A stretch of 39,437 bases of DNA from Bremia lactucae. Lineage: Eukaryota > Oomycota > Peronosporomycetes > Peronosporales > Peronosporaceae. The position numbers and the translations under genes were made by a program. The stretch is taken from NCBI RefSeq assembly GCF_004359215.1, contig NW_027152029.1, forward strand, positions 655,957-695,393, read 5' to 3'. Each line of letters begins with the position of its first letter. The first letter of the stretch is position 1. Below are positions 9,267-19,445 of the stretch, piece by piece. The notes below the pieces were generated by a model. That model was not told where the DNA came from and made no database searches. It saw only the letters and a list, made by a program, of their open reading frames with translations.

Positions 9267-9713
9267 TTAATTATCTCTCGATGATGGAGCGTCAGCAACC
9301 TCGTTTAGAAGGCCAGCTGGACATCCTGGTGAGGATGCAGCAATCTGCGACACGACCGCCTGTCTCGGCGCAAGCACCTTTGAGTCCACGCGGGAAGGGT
9401 CCCGATATGGCCTAAGCAAGCCATCGTAGAACGCTGGGTGTGTAAGCAGCTTGCTAGGAAGGTTTAGAGTGTAAGCTAGGCCTAGGCCCTTCTTGGCCAC
9501 GACCGTAAATGGTCCAATAAAGCACGGGCGCAATTTTGTCTTGAAGTCCGCGGAAACCAATTTGATAAGTAGATTTTTAGCGATTGATAAAACTCGGTCT
9601 ACGACCACATAAGAATTAATACAGCTTCTGCCTTTGGCATCTGCTTGTTCTTTTTGCTTGTCCTGGCTATCAGCCATCGTGTCCCTTACATGTCTAATGA
9701 CACTAAATCGCAT
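9267..9713 (-). pseudogene. Ty3/gypsy integrase C-terminal domain (element A)
   Basis: Minus-strand frame of 148 codons. Features in order: RHVRDTMADSQDKQKEQADAKGR, the standard helix before the barrel; VVVDRVLSIAKNL; the barrel motif RPCFIGPFTVVAKKGLGLAYTLNLP; then HPAFYDGLLRPYRDPS and a proline/alanine-rich linker that normally leads to the chromodomain. The homologous segment at 18855-19271 is shorter. The frame is not continuous with the core at 9776-10300 because of a frameshift. Confidence 0.88.
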
Positions 9714-9775
9714 CGCGAGAAACTTGCTGACTTGTTTTCGAACGGTAACAGGGCTGATATTAGCAACCCTATCGG

Positions 9776-10570
9776 CTAATCCCCCCCACCAAGCCCTGAG
9801 CCCCGCAGTGGTATCGTTAATGGAACGCGTGGGTGGGTGAGACCGTTGACATGGAACGGAGTATAGCCTGTAAAGGCATGTACAGCGTTACTTAACGCAA
9901 ACTCCACCACTGGAAGCATTGAGCTCCAGCGCTTTGGTGTCTGAGCACACACACTGCGTAAAACGTCTTCAATGACGCGATTGACACGTTCAGTTTGACC
10001 ATCGGTCTGCGGACGGTCCGAAGTGGAAATATCCAATCTGGTGCCAAGCACTCGGAAATTTGATTTATAGAATTTACCCGTGAAACGGGGATCCCGATCA
10101 GAGACAATTGCCACTGCCAAACCGTGTTGTCAAAACACACGATCAATAAACAGCCTTACTGTACCTTCACCATCAATTGAATCCGGCACGGACGCTAAGT
10201 GAGCCATTTTGCTCAATTGGTCAACAAAGACCACTATGCCAGAGTTAACGGTCGAATCTTTTGGTAGATCGAAAACAAAATCCATACTTATAGACTCCTA
10301 ACAACCTATAGGTACGGGTAGACTTGCCAGTGGCGCAGCAGCATGCGCCGAGGATTCAACCCGTTGGCAATTTTTTTTTCGCATGTGCGAACATGTGTGC
10401 TGACCCATTTAAAAAAGTTTGGGCCACCAATAAATCTGGCTTACAGAGCCGATGGTCTTTTCTCTACCGGGATGACCACCAAGGACAGTTTCGTGTGCCT
10501 CATAGAGGATTCGGTACTTCTAATGAGGAACAGCGACGCGGAGGATCCACAGCGTCCGTGCAATAGAGCA
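9776..10570 (-). pseudogene. Ty3/gypsy integrase zinc domain and DDE core (element A)
   Basis: Minus strand. Core motifs: MDFVFDLPKDSTVN near 10285, VSDRDPRFTGKF near 10090, and TDGQTERVNRVIEDVL with the catalytic Glu near 9990, ending VEFALSNAVHAFTGYTPFHVNG. The zinc domain at 10330-10570 survives as HPGREKT, IYWWPKLF and the CxxC region in broken frames. A TGA near 10130 replaces an Arg codon that is intact in element 2 (3762-4292), consistent with a C-to-T change. It is close in sequence to element 2, so the two belong to one family. Confidence 0.88.
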
Positions 10571-10578
10571 ACAGGTCG

Positions 10579-11300
10579 TTATCGATAAAATCGATGTAAA
10601 TTTGCACGCAAACGTGCCGACAATTTAAAACCCGATTCAGTGCTCTTTAGAGCCCATAGCAGAGCTACACACTGTTCATCATTGGCGTAAGCTGAACGGA
10701 TTAATTCAGTAATAGGCGACATGATAGTCGCTAAACGAGAGAGCTCATAATCCGGCCTGTGTGAGAACGCATCGGCCAAAGCAATCTGCTTGCCAGGCTT
10801 ATACTTTACCTCGAAGTTCTCTTCGGCGAAAAAGGATAGCCATCTGCCATTCTCTATGAGAGATGTGGCGACTTAGTTGCCGTGCGTAATGACGCGTGAA
10901 CTGTATATATCGCAAACGGCTTAGAGCCGAGCAGATGACTCTGAATTTGACAAAAGCATACTTCATAGCAAGTAACTCTTTGTCAGGAACTGGGTAGTTC
11001 TTTTCCGCAGCTTTAAGCTGTCTAGACTCGAACGCAATAACACGTTCACGCCCATCAACATCTGTTTGTAGCAGAGTACTGCCAATGGCAAAATCCGATG
11101 CGTCACAGACGACACCTCAGGCTAATCTGGATTTGGCAGTGCCAGAATCGGGGCATGGATACGACTATCCTTAACTGCTCTAAAAGCATTATGTTCTGCG
11201 CTAGTCCAGCACCATTCTGTATCCTTTTTAAGGAGACTAGATAATGGCCTAGTCATATCAGCGTAATTTTTGCTAAATTTTGTAAACATTGGCGAGACCC
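10579..11300 (-). pseudogene. RNase H and RNase H-integrase linker (element A)
   Basis: Minus strand. At 10579-10800 is the linker typical of gypsy pol: MADAFSHRPDYELSRLATI, then ELIRSAYANDEQCVALLWAL and SARLRANLHRFYR, ending at a stop. At about 10800-11130 is the RNase H domain in broken frames: DFAIGSTLLQTDVDGRERVI, FESRQLKAAEKNYPVPDKE, LLAMKYAFVKFRV. Stops and frameshifts show it is dead. Confidence 0.8.
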
Positions 11301-11306
11301 AACCAC

Positions 11307-12117
11307 TTACGCATCCTTTTTTTTAGGAATCGGCCAATCTACTGTGGCTTTTACCTTAGCGGGATCCGCTTTAAGGCCTCGCTTTCCGATGAAGCATCCT
11401 AAGAAAGGAATTTCTTCTGCGCCAAAAATGCATTTAGATGCATTGGCATACAATTTGTTTGTGCGCATGCACTCGAGCACTGCTCGCAAATGGTCTAAAT
11501 GGTTTTCGTTCCGACGGACCCTGCTCCGCACGACTATGGACAGAAATGCCATCAAAATTAGTCTGTGCATAACCTCGATGAGGGCAAAACATTTGCGACA
11601 CTAGACGATTAAATATTGCCGGGGCGTTGGAAAGCCCTGGTGGCATAGCCAACCACTTCCATAGCATACCGCTTGCGGTGCTAACCGCTGTAAGCGGGAT
11701 ATCGCTAGCACGCATGAGCAGTTGATAGTAACCATCAACTAAGTCAAGTGCACTGTATATTGTACACCCTGCTAAGCACGAGGCTGGAATGGTACGAGAG
11801 AGCAAATCTCCCCATTCGACACCGACATTTCGTGTCAAAAAGCCAAATGGTGAATGACGCGTTATACCATGCTTATATCAAGCTCAATGCTGCCAGTAAA
11901 CCAGCACAAACCCACATTCCTAGAAAGAATGTTCTTCAGAACAATGTGGCGCAGAAGAAATCGTCAATGACGTCACATTGTTTCCTTGGTAAACGCCACT
12001 GTCGTGTGACACAGTATTTGGTCCCCGGAACCAGTCAATTTCATGCCAAACACATCTATCCGGAGGTAAAACAGATGGTGGTTTGGTACATACCACATCT
12101 TGGAATTCCTTAATCAA
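11307..12117 (-). pseudogene. Ty3/gypsy reverse transcriptase (element A)
   Basis: Minus strand. From the N-terminal side: FQDVVCTKPPSVLPPDRCVWHEID near 12100, the template region (KLNAA, PAQTHIPRK) near 11880-11930, IYSALDLVDGYYQLLMRASDIP with the first catalytic Asp near 11740, SGMLWKWLAMPPGLSNAPAIFNRL near 11640, and the polymerase box near 11555. There, NFDG replaces the usual YFDD, so one catalytic Asp is lost. The connection region (KLYANASKCIFGAEEIPFLG, LKADPAKVKA) ends near 11330. Frameshifts break it. Confidence 0.88.
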
Positions 12118-12939
12118 GGAATAAAATGAATCCGTAGGATATTTAAGGATCGATGACCTATCCTCGCACTAAGTGCAGCTTTGTGTCATCCAGGACAGCT
12201 TCGTTTAGATGTGACGATGAGTTTAACTCAATTGTTGGTCGAATGACCACCATCTTAGATAAGTCGCCAGCCATTAAGGCTCGGCCGCACTCATCAATAC
12301 ACATTTCGTCAAGCTCTAAAAGAGCATCTAATGAAGGGATTGCTGCAAGGCTAACTCTCCCCTCAATGTTGCCGGGGTTACATCATTTACAAGCGTGTGT
12401 ACTTGCTCACTTGTATCACTTTGTGAGGGTATACACGCTTCGTATCCCTCCTGTGTTGGAGTGGAGACAATACGCCTCTTAGAGGCCGGGACATTCACGT
12501 CCCCGAATTTTCCAGCCTGTATTGGTTCTATACCAGACATGGTGTCTAATTTGACATCCGACAAAGAGTTAGGTAACTCAACTTCCTTATCCAGCGAACG
12601 TTTACGTGTCGCTTCACGTGCATTTGGAGGGTTTGACCCAAAATGCCCTGGCGAATCGCCAATAGTGTCACTACGACAGTCAGTATGGTGCCACCTCCGC
12701 CAACCATACTCGGTGGACTTAGAAGTGCCACTCCGCGCATCCCAGGGATATTACACCCTTGATAATTCGGCCTTAGGCCATTAATGCTTCCAGCGTTCAG
12801 TGAATCGTTATTTCATTGAGTGTCACTCGACGGAGTACGTGCCGTTCCACTTCCTTCTTCTAGGTCGGGCTCAGAATCAATGTTTTCAACATGGGAGTTT
12901 ATAAACTCAGACATTCCAATGTCTAAAACACTGACATAC
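12118..12939 (-). pseudogene. Protease-RT linker region (element A)
   Basis: Minus-strand spacer between protease and RT with partly open frames, including a 78-codon piece at 12328-12564 (VKLDTMSGIEPIQAGKFGDV). It has no known domain. The segment 12400-12939 is repeated at 16560-17110 and 19480-20030, where the upstream RT has been deleted. Confidence 0.6.
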
Positions 12940-13392
12940 TCAGTCAATTGTTCGCGCCAATAGCGCTTTGTTGCCTAGCGAGATGGGTTCATGACTCTCC
13001 GAACCTTTGCCAGGAAAATTGCGCGTGGCATTTAAATTTTTAAACCTCCAATCGATCCATGGCTCATGGTGTTTTAGCCAGTCCATACCAAGGCTAAGGT
13101 CATATCTCGAATCCAAATCAAGAACGAGACAGCGTTCCATACTGTCAAAGTCCAGAAACTTTATACCTAAGCTCAATGGAACTTTGGGAACAGTGACACG
13201 AGTCCCAGTCGTTCAGCGAACAGTGATTGTATCACCTTCATGCGCTTTAAGCGCCTCAATGTATTGTTGACTTCCTTCAAAAGAAAGGCGTCGAGCATAA
13301 TTGCAAGACGCTCCTGAGTCAATTAAAATTGACCACGGCTTATCAAAGCCCTTTACAGTCGCTTGAGCGACTAGCAAGCCAGGCTTGTACTC
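12940..13392 (-). pseudogene. Retropepsin (element A)
   Basis: Aspartic protease that would process the gag-pol polyprotein. The minus-strand frame reads WSILIDSGASCNYA, with the catalytic DSG triad encoded at 13312-13320. It then continues SFEGSQQYIEALKAHEGDT, a TGA near 13215, TGTRVTVPKV, and ends with the hallmark SRYDLSLGMDWLKHHEPWIDW. It is preceded by KPGLLVAQATVKGFDKPW. The same TGA is present in the copy at about 20310, so the two derive from an already broken ancestor. Confidence 0.85.
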
Positions 13393-13790
13393 TCGCTGAC
13401 TTTAGGAGCGAGAAAGCTCTGCTCGTTTTGTGTTGTCAAGACAACAGAGACAGGGATCACCCAAAGCGAGGCATGGAAGTCCTGCCTCACGAGACTACCG
13501 ATGCAATTTACACCTTGCACCGGTTGGAGTTCGTTTCTCAAACTTAACGCGAATCGCGTTAAGTCTTTGAAGCCAGGCTTCGCGTCCAATGTCTTTGACA
13601 TTGCGAATGAACGCGTTCCCAGCTTGCATCAACGAGATTTTATCTCGTTTGTTGTTGCCACTATACCATCGATCCTTAAGAAAAGCATCGAGATAAAAAT
13701 CTTCTTCACCGCGAAAGTTCTTCGCGCTGAGATCAAGGCCAGGTAGCTTTGTCGCAAAAAATAAGAAATATTTATTGTGAGGGGTAGTTC
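13393..13790 (-). pseudogene. Hairpin-rich reading frame of unknown origin
   Basis: Upstream (minus sense) of the element A protease the sequence no longer matches the copy at 20440-20970. A minus-strand frame without ATG is open from about 13785 to a TAG at 13495-13497. It reads LPGLDLSAKNFRGEEDFYLD, then RWYSGNNKRDKISLMQAG, NVKDIGREAWLQRLNAIR and FEKRTPTGARCKLHR. It looks coding and could be gag, but I do not recognise it. The interval is saturated with perfect hairpins (see findings). Confidence 0.4.
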
Positions 13791-14061
13791 ACCAGACAAG
13801 CTATTGACTAGCCGTACGGGCAAAAGCCACGGCTGCTTCTCAGAGACAAGACGAGTCGTTTTACTGTCTACGCTCCCCTGAGTGGTACCTACTGAAGCAG
13901 GGGTACCACAAGAATTTTTTTTACAATGGCTTACGCCATGTCAACACACCACGCACAGAGATATGTACGGGTGACGGCACGGGAGACGGTGCTGGCGATG
14001 AGGAATCATCCTCATCGTCGGTACCGAACATGTTATAGCGAATGCTACTATCACATCTATT
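13791..14061. other. No gene recognised
   Basis: Short junction sequence between the minus-strand element A and the second copy of the unknown + ORF. A + strand frame from an ATG at 13926 leads into that ORF, but its first ~45 codons have no counterpart in copy 1. Confidence 0.4.
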
Positions 14062-14360
14062 CGATTGAGCCCCCTCATCTCGATGAAGTGCAAGAGAGGA
14101 TTATCCTCATAGAGGAACAAGCTCGTAGTCGAGCCGCCGAGATAGAGAAAGCCAAGACTCATAGTGAATATAGATTCACTCCGCTTAATGCGGACGAGCG
14201 TCTCAAAGAGATCGCGGGTCACAGCTTGGCCATTAAGACCTCCGGTGAAACGGCGGGAACACCAGAGGAGAGTGCTGCTCGCGACGCTCTTCATGAGCGA
14301 AACCTTACGCCAAAGGTAATGACGCGAAGTCAGTATCTGACGCGTTTACGTGAGGGATCC
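14062..14360 (+). pseudogene. Unknown element-associated protein (copy 2)
   Basis: Second copy of the + strand ORF at 8513-8940. It stays open for about 95 codons with the same landmarks: LDEVQERIILIEEQA, KTHSEYRFTPLNADERLK, AARDALHERNLTPK, SQYLTRLRE. My by-eye count gives more amino-acid-changing than silent differences from copy 1, mostly charge-conserving, so selection cannot be judged. The frame is cut at about 14354 by the ELMO fragment. Its continuation resumes at 15066. Confidence 0.5.
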
Positions 14361-14365
14361 TTGCG

Positions 14366-14963
14366 ATGAAATGTTTAGTATACGCATTTGAAGCCCATCC
14401 TGTGGAAATGCGAGCAATCTATTACACAGGAATGCCTGACGCGACACAACGGAAACGATGGTACCCCGTGTGTGTGGCTGGCATTAATCTGACGTGCCTA
14501 TTAGCGGGGCTCTTGCAACTCGGCGATTGAAAGTTTACCGAGAAAAAAAACGTGTTTTGGCCATTGTTTCAAGACCCAGCCTCGTTCTATGAATTGTTTT
14601 ATTTAGGTACGGGCACGACAAAGAAAAAAAGTGGTTGAAAAGGGTTAATAACGTTAATTTGTGTAGCTTTTATCAAGATGGACGCCATTTGGCACCGTCT
14701 GAGTGCAACTTTGGGGGTACGAATTCATATTGTGCTTTGGGACGCAAACAAATGGAGGGTACTCATGAGCATTTTTGGATGTAGTGGTGCTCCAGATTAC
14801 TCGAAAGGTCGTTGTGTGTATGTTGGAGCAGGCCCCAGCTTCATTGAGAGAATTGCGAGAAGCGAGCGACCAAGCTTATTTAGAACGCTTTGTCATCAAT
14901 CTTTCGGCTTGGTCTATGGCCGAGTGGGAAAAGGGGAATGCCCTGGCCCGTTTTGTATGCTAG
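14366..14963 (+). pseudogene. Captured ELMO-domain gene fragment (copy 1)
   Basis: ELMO/CED-12 domain proteins regulate small GTPases (in animals ELMO-DOCK for Rac, ELMOD for Arl/Arf). The + frame from an ATG at 14366 gives RWYPVCVAGINLTCLLAG, a TGA at 14528-14530, then NVFWPLFQDPASFYELFYL. A GT-AG intron (14607-14666, 60 nt) then splices in phase to AFIKMDAIWHRLSAT. This order (GINLT, LL, FW-LF, F-ELF--AF---D-IW----AT) fits the ELMO core. A second likely intron starts at the GGGGG/GTACGA site near 14721, followed by VLQITRKVVVCMLEQAPASL; that junction needs a one-base change. The piece interrupts the unknown + ORF (compare 8930), so it is an insertion of host-gene DNA. It is dead because of the stop and truncation. 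Confidence 0.65.
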
Positions 14964-15065
14964 AGACGGAGGACGCTCTTGTGATTGCAAAAACACGAGC
15001 AGTGTCTAATTAGGCGCATCCACGGCAAAAGCAACGCGTTGTGGACTCGGCATTGCGATAATCAA

Positions 15066-15460
15066 GCTTGTGGGGCTTCGGTGACCTCCATGAGGGAAAT
15101 TCCGATTGTTTTGTATTCCAATCGAAACAAGGAGTGAGAACGAAGTCTCATTTGAGATCTGGGTTCACCGAGCCCGCCGCCTCCGTAACATATTTAGAAT
15201 ATTAAATATTTTGCGGATGCGGCTGATGTTCGTTTGGAACGGAAGCTTCCCTTCGATTTCGCCAAGCTTAAGGCCAAAGGCCTGTTACGTTTGCCATTTA
15301 TGCCACAAATCGAAGAAAGGCCTAGCCGATATTTCAGTGCTTTGTTGACCGTACAACCATGGATCGAAACCGCACTGACGATATAGATCCACCCAATCCC
15401 ACGTCTAGTGGTGGGAAGCGTCGTTTGACGCGAGTTGATCCGGAGCTTGGCGTACGGGCA
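15066..15460 (+). pseudogene. Continuation of unknown + ORF region
   Basis: Matches 8933-9175 after the ELMO insertion. A conserved + strand piece reads ADVRLERKLPFDFAKLKAKG, then LRLPFMPQIEERPSRYFSAL in one frame. A further + frame from an ATG near 15360 begins MDRNRTDDIDPPNPTSSGG. At about 15460 it abuts the minus-strand chromodomain, so the two coding pieces converge. Product unknown. Confidence 0.4.
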
Positions 15461-15625
15461 ATCTTGCCGAAGAGGTACCTCGAACTCCCAAGAGTTTTCA
15501 GAAGAGAGGTACCCTAGCCACTTCACCAGATTCTGGTATTTTTTTACCCCTTACGACGACGTTGCTTTAAAAGTTTCTCCACGTGAAATTGAAGGTTCCC
15601 GCGCGCATCAAGCAGCGCGGGAGGG
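15455..15625 (-). pseudogene. Chromodomain (deletion-derivative element, copy 1)
   Basis: Minus strand: PALLDARGNLQFHVEKLLKQ, a stop or frameshift, then LVKWLGYLSSENSWEFEVPL and RQDCP. This is the standard pol C-terminal chromodomain of oomycete chromoviruses, here with a broken frame. Downstream (minus sense) it runs straight into the unknown + ORF region instead of a 3' LTR. Confidence 0.8.
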
Positions 15626-15849
15626 GTCGATGTTTCGGCGGAAGCATTTGCTGCTCTAAGGCACGAGGTGCAACTTCCTCGTGAAGTCCTTGCTCGGGTT
15701 GAGAGCCCTTTTGAGGCGGTTCAGAACAGTCTCTCGATGATGAGCGTCAGCAGCCTCGTTTAGAGGGCCAGCTGGACATCGGTGAGGATGCAGCAATCTG
15801 CGGCACGACCGCCCGTCTCGGCGCAAGCAACTTTAAGTCCACGTGGCAG

Positions 15850-16351
15850 TGTCTCGAAATGGCCTAAGCAAGCCAACGTAGAACGCTGGGTGCGTACGCA
15901 GCTTTCTAGGAAGGTTTAGCGTGTAAGCTAGGCCTAGGCCCTTCTTGGCCACAACCGTAAATGGTCCAATAAACGCGGGCGCAATTTTATCTTGAAGTTC
16001 GCGGAAACCAAGTTGATAGGTAGATTTTTAGCGATTGGTAAAACTCGGTCTCCGACCACATAAGAATTAATACAGCTTCTGCCTTTGGCATCTGCTTGTT
16101 CTTTTTTGTTTGTCTTGGCTATCAGCCATTGTGTCTCTTACATGTCTTAAGACACTAAATCGCGTCGCGAGAAACTTGCTGACTTGTTTTCGAACGGTAA
16201 CAGGGCTGATATCAGCAACGCTATCGGCTAATTCTCCCGCCCACCAAGCCCTGAGCCCCGCAGTAGTATCGTTAATGGAACGCTTGGGTGGGTGAGATCG
16301 GAGCGGTGTCAAACTCTCCTTGATCTCTTGCAAGTAAACATGAAACTTCAT
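15850..16351 (-). pseudogene. Integrase C-terminal domain (deletion-derivative element, copy 1)
   Basis: Minus strand, homologous to 9267-9780 and identical to 18771-19271 except for one T in a homopolymer near 16101 (six T here, five in the other copies). That base shifts the frame after DSQDKQK and may be a sequencing error. Preceding residues AWWAGELADSVADISPVTVR match the element A sequence. Confidence 0.8.
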
Positions 16352-16437
16352 CTTGGGATTGACGGCTTACTGCTAAGCGAGCTTTTTCGAAGAATTCGTA
16401 GGTAGTATGGACGATATCTTCGAGTTGATGAATAGTA
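16298..16437. repeat. 140-bp repeat, also at 19217-19356 and 38138-38283
   Basis: Begins CGGAGCGGTGTCAAACTC and contains GGTAGTATGGACGATATCTT. The minus strand has an open frame (TIHQLEDIVHTTYEFFEKAR), so it may encode part of an element protein I cannot name. The copy at 38138 is diverged and lies in non-gypsy context beside a MULE, so this is an independently dispersed piece. Confidence 0.75.
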
Positions 16438-17350
16438 GCTGCCTTATGTTACCCACCCGTTAAATACACTTAAAGGGGCGGTCAAAAACTTTATGTGCGC
16501 ATCCGTGCAATAATGCAACAGGTCGTTATCGATAAAATCGATGTAACCTTGCACTTACGCCATTTACAAGCGTACGTACTTGCTCACTCGTGTCACTTCG
16601 TGAATGTATACACGCTTCGTGTCCATCCTGTCTTGGAGTGGAGACAATACGCCTCATAGAGGCCGGGACATTCACGTCCCCGAATTTTCCAGCCTGTATT
16701 GGTTCTATACAAGACATGGTGTCTAATTTGACATTCGACAAGGAGTTAGGTAACTCAACTTCCTTATCCAGCGAACGTTTACGTGTCGCTTCACGTGCAT
16801 TTGGAGGGTTTGACCCAAGATGCCCTGGCGAATCGCCAATAGTGTCACTACGACAGTCAGTATGGTGCCACCTCCGCCAACCATACTCGGTGGACTTAGA
16901 AGTGCCACTCCGCGCATCCCAGGGATATTACACCCTTAATAATTCGGCCTTAGGCCATTAATGCTTCCAGCGTTCAGTGAATCGTTATTTCATTGAGTGT
17001 CACTCGACAGAGTACGTGCCGTTCCACTTCCTTCTTCTAGGTCGGGCTCAGAATTAATATTTTTAATATGGAAGTTTTTAAACTCATACATTCCAATGTC
17101 TAAAACACTGACATACTCAGTCAATGATTCGCGCCAATAGCGCTCGTGTTGCCTAGCAAAGGTGGGTTCATGACTCTCCGAACCTTTGCTAGGAAAATTG
17201 CGCGTGGCATTTAAATTTTTAAACCTCCAATCGATCCATGGCTCATGGTGTTTTAGCCAGTCCATACCAAGGCTAAGGTCATATCTCGAATCCAAATCAA
17301 GGACGAGACAGCGTTCCATACTGTCAAAGTCCAGAAACTTTATACCTAAG
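16438..17350 (-). pseudogene. Protease and linker of deletion-derivative element (copy 1)
   Basis: Minus strand, homologous to element A 12400-13170. The protease C-terminal half (SRYDLSLGMDWLKHHEPWIDW) is at about 17200-17290. At 16560 the linker runs into SARLHRFYR, which in element A lies between RNase H and integrase. RT and RNase H have therefore been deleted as one block (element A equivalents about 10610-12390). The sequence stops at the N at 17351, in the protease. Confidence 0.8.
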
Positions 17351-17351
17351 N
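17351..17351. other. Single-N assembly gap
   Basis: One undetermined base. The 2.92 kb on its right (17352-20270) repeats the 2.92 kb on its left (14431-17350) almost exactly, as expected where two overlapping contigs were joined end to end without merging. Confidence 0.85.
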
Positions 17352-17884
17352 AATGCCTGACGCGACACAACGGAAACGATGGTACCCCGTGTGTGTGGCT
17401 GGCATTAATCTGACGTGCCTATTAGCGGGGCTCTTGCAACTCGGCGATTGAAAGTTTACCGAGAAAAAAAACGTGTTTTGGCCATTGTTTCAAGACCCAG
17501 CCTCGTTCTATGAATTGTTTTATTTAGGTACGGGCACGACAAAGAAAAAAAGTGGTTGAAAAGGGTTAATAACGTTAATTTGTGTAGCTTTTATCAAGAT
17601 GGACGCCATTTGGCACCGTCTGAGTGCAACTTTGGGGGTACGAATTCATATTGTGCTTTGGGACGCAAACAAATGGAGGGTACTCATGAGCATTTTTGGA
17701 TGTAGTGGTGCTCCAGATTACTCGAAAGGTCGTTGTGTGTATGTTGGAGCAGGCCCCAGCTTCATTGAGAGAATTGCGAGAAGCGAGCGACCAAGCTTAT
17801 TTAGAACGCTTTGTCATCAATCTTTCGGCTTGGTCTATGGCCGAGTGGGAAAAGGGGAATGCCCTGGCCCGTTTTGTATGCTAG
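17352..17884 (+). pseudogene. ELMO-domain fragment (copy 2, lacks 5' part)
   Basis: Identical to 14431-14963, starting inside the first ELMO exon at the N gap. The intron equivalent is 17528-17587. It is probably the same locus as copy 1 counted twice. Confidence 0.6.
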
Positions 17885-18375
17885 AGACGGAGGACGCTCT
17901 TGTGATTGCAAAAACACGAGCAGTGTCTAATTAGGCGCATCCACGGCAAAAGCAACGCGTTGTGGACTCGGCATTGCGATAATCAAGCTTGTGGGGCTTC
18001 GGTGACCTCCATGAGGGAAATTCCGATTGTTTTGTATTCCAATCGAAACAAGGAGTGAGAACGAAGTCTCATTTGAGATCTGGGTTCACCGAGCCCGCCG
18101 CCTCCGTAACATATTTAGAATATTAAATATTTTGCGGATGCGGCTGATGTTCGTTTGGAACGGAAGCTTCCCTTCGATTTCGCCAAGCTTAAGGCCAAAG
18201 GCCTGTTACGTTTGCCATTTATGCCACAAATCGAAGAAAGGCCTAGCCGATATTTCAGTGCTTTGTTGACCGTACAACCATGGATCGAAACCGCACTGAC
18301 GATATAGATCCACCCAATCCCACGTCTAGTGGTGGGAAGCGTCGTTTGACGCGAGTTGATCCGGAGCTTGGCGTA

Positions 18376-18546
18376 CGGGCAATCTTGCCGAAGAGGTACC
18401 TCGAACTCCCAAGAGTTTTCAGAAGAGAGGTACCCTAGCCACTTCACCAGATTCTGGTATTTTTTTACCCCTTACGACGACGTTGCTTTAAAAGTTTCTC
18501 CACGTGAAATTGAAGGTTCCCGCGCGCATCAAGCAGCGCGGGAGGG
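18376..18546 (-). pseudogene. Chromodomain (copy 2)
   Basis: Duplicate of the chromodomain at 15455-15625 with the same frame break. Confidence 0.78.
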
Positions 18547-18854
18547 GTCGATGTTTCGGCGGAAGCATTTGCTGCTCTAAGGCACGAGGTGCAACTTCCT
18601 CGTGAAGTCCTTGCTCGGGTTGAGAGCCCTTTTGAGGCGGTTCAGAACAGTCTCTCGATGATGAGCGTCAGCAGCCTCGTTTAGAGGGCCAGCTGGACAT
18701 CGGTGAGGATGCAGCAATCTGCGGCACGACCGCCCGTCTCGGCGCAAGCAACTTTAAGTCCACGTGGCAGTGTCTCGAAATGGCCTAAGCAAGCCAACGT
18801 AGAACGCTGGGTGCGTACGCAGCTTTCTAGGAAGGTTTAGCGTGTAAGCTAGGC

Positions 18855-19271
18855 CTAGGCCCTTCTTGGCCACAACCGTAAATGGTCCAATAAACGCGGG
18901 CGCAATTTTATCTTGAAGTTCGCGGAAACCAAGTTGATAGGTAGATTTTTAGCGATTGGTAAAACTCGGTCTCCGACCACATAAGAATTAATACAGCTTC
19001 TGCCTTTGGCATCTGCTTGTTCTTTTTGTTTGTCTTGGCTATCAGCCATTGTGTCTCTTACATGTCTTAAGACACTAAATCGCGTCGCGAGAAACTTGCT
19101 GACTTGTTTTCGAACGGTAACAGGGCTGATATCAGCAACGCTATCGGCTAATTCTCCCGCCCACCAAGCCCTGAGCCCCGCAGTAGTATCGTTAATGGAA
19201 CGCTTGGGTGGGTGAGATCGGAGCGGTGTCAAACTCTCCTTGATCTCTTGCAAGTAAACATGAAACTTCAT
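18855..19271 (-). pseudogene. Integrase C-terminal domain (copy 2)
   Basis: Minus-strand frame of 138 codons: FSVLRHVRDTMADSQDKQKE, VVGDRVLPIAKNLPINLV, then the barrel start before the frame breaks (RPRLLDHLRLW where GPF is expected). It has five T in the run where copy 1 has six, so it reads further in frame. Confidence 0.8.
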
Positions 19272-19445
19272 CTTGGGATTGACGGCTTACTGCTAAGCGA
19301 GCTTTTTCGAAGAATTCGTAGGTAGTATGGACGATATCTTCGAGTTGATGAATAGTAGCTGCCTTATGTTACCCACCCGTTAAATACACTTAAAGGGGCG
19401 GTCAAAAACTTTATGTGCGCATCCGTGCAATAATGCAACAGGTCG

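Noticed and set aside
9267..9415. 3' part of the long + strand frame 8513-9415 as protein
   Set aside because: It is antisense to a clear integrase C-terminal linker on the minus strand, which explains its open frame.
12395..12784. 129-codon + strand frame, repeated at 16590 and 19510
   Set aside because: Antisense to the protease-RT linker of minus-strand elements. Repetition reflects the repeated element; no domain seen.
14678..15013. 111-codon + frame (MDAIWHRLSATLGV...) as an intact gene, seen twice
   Set aside because: It is the reading-through of an ELMO exon into an intron. The recognisable downstream ELMO residues are in another frame.
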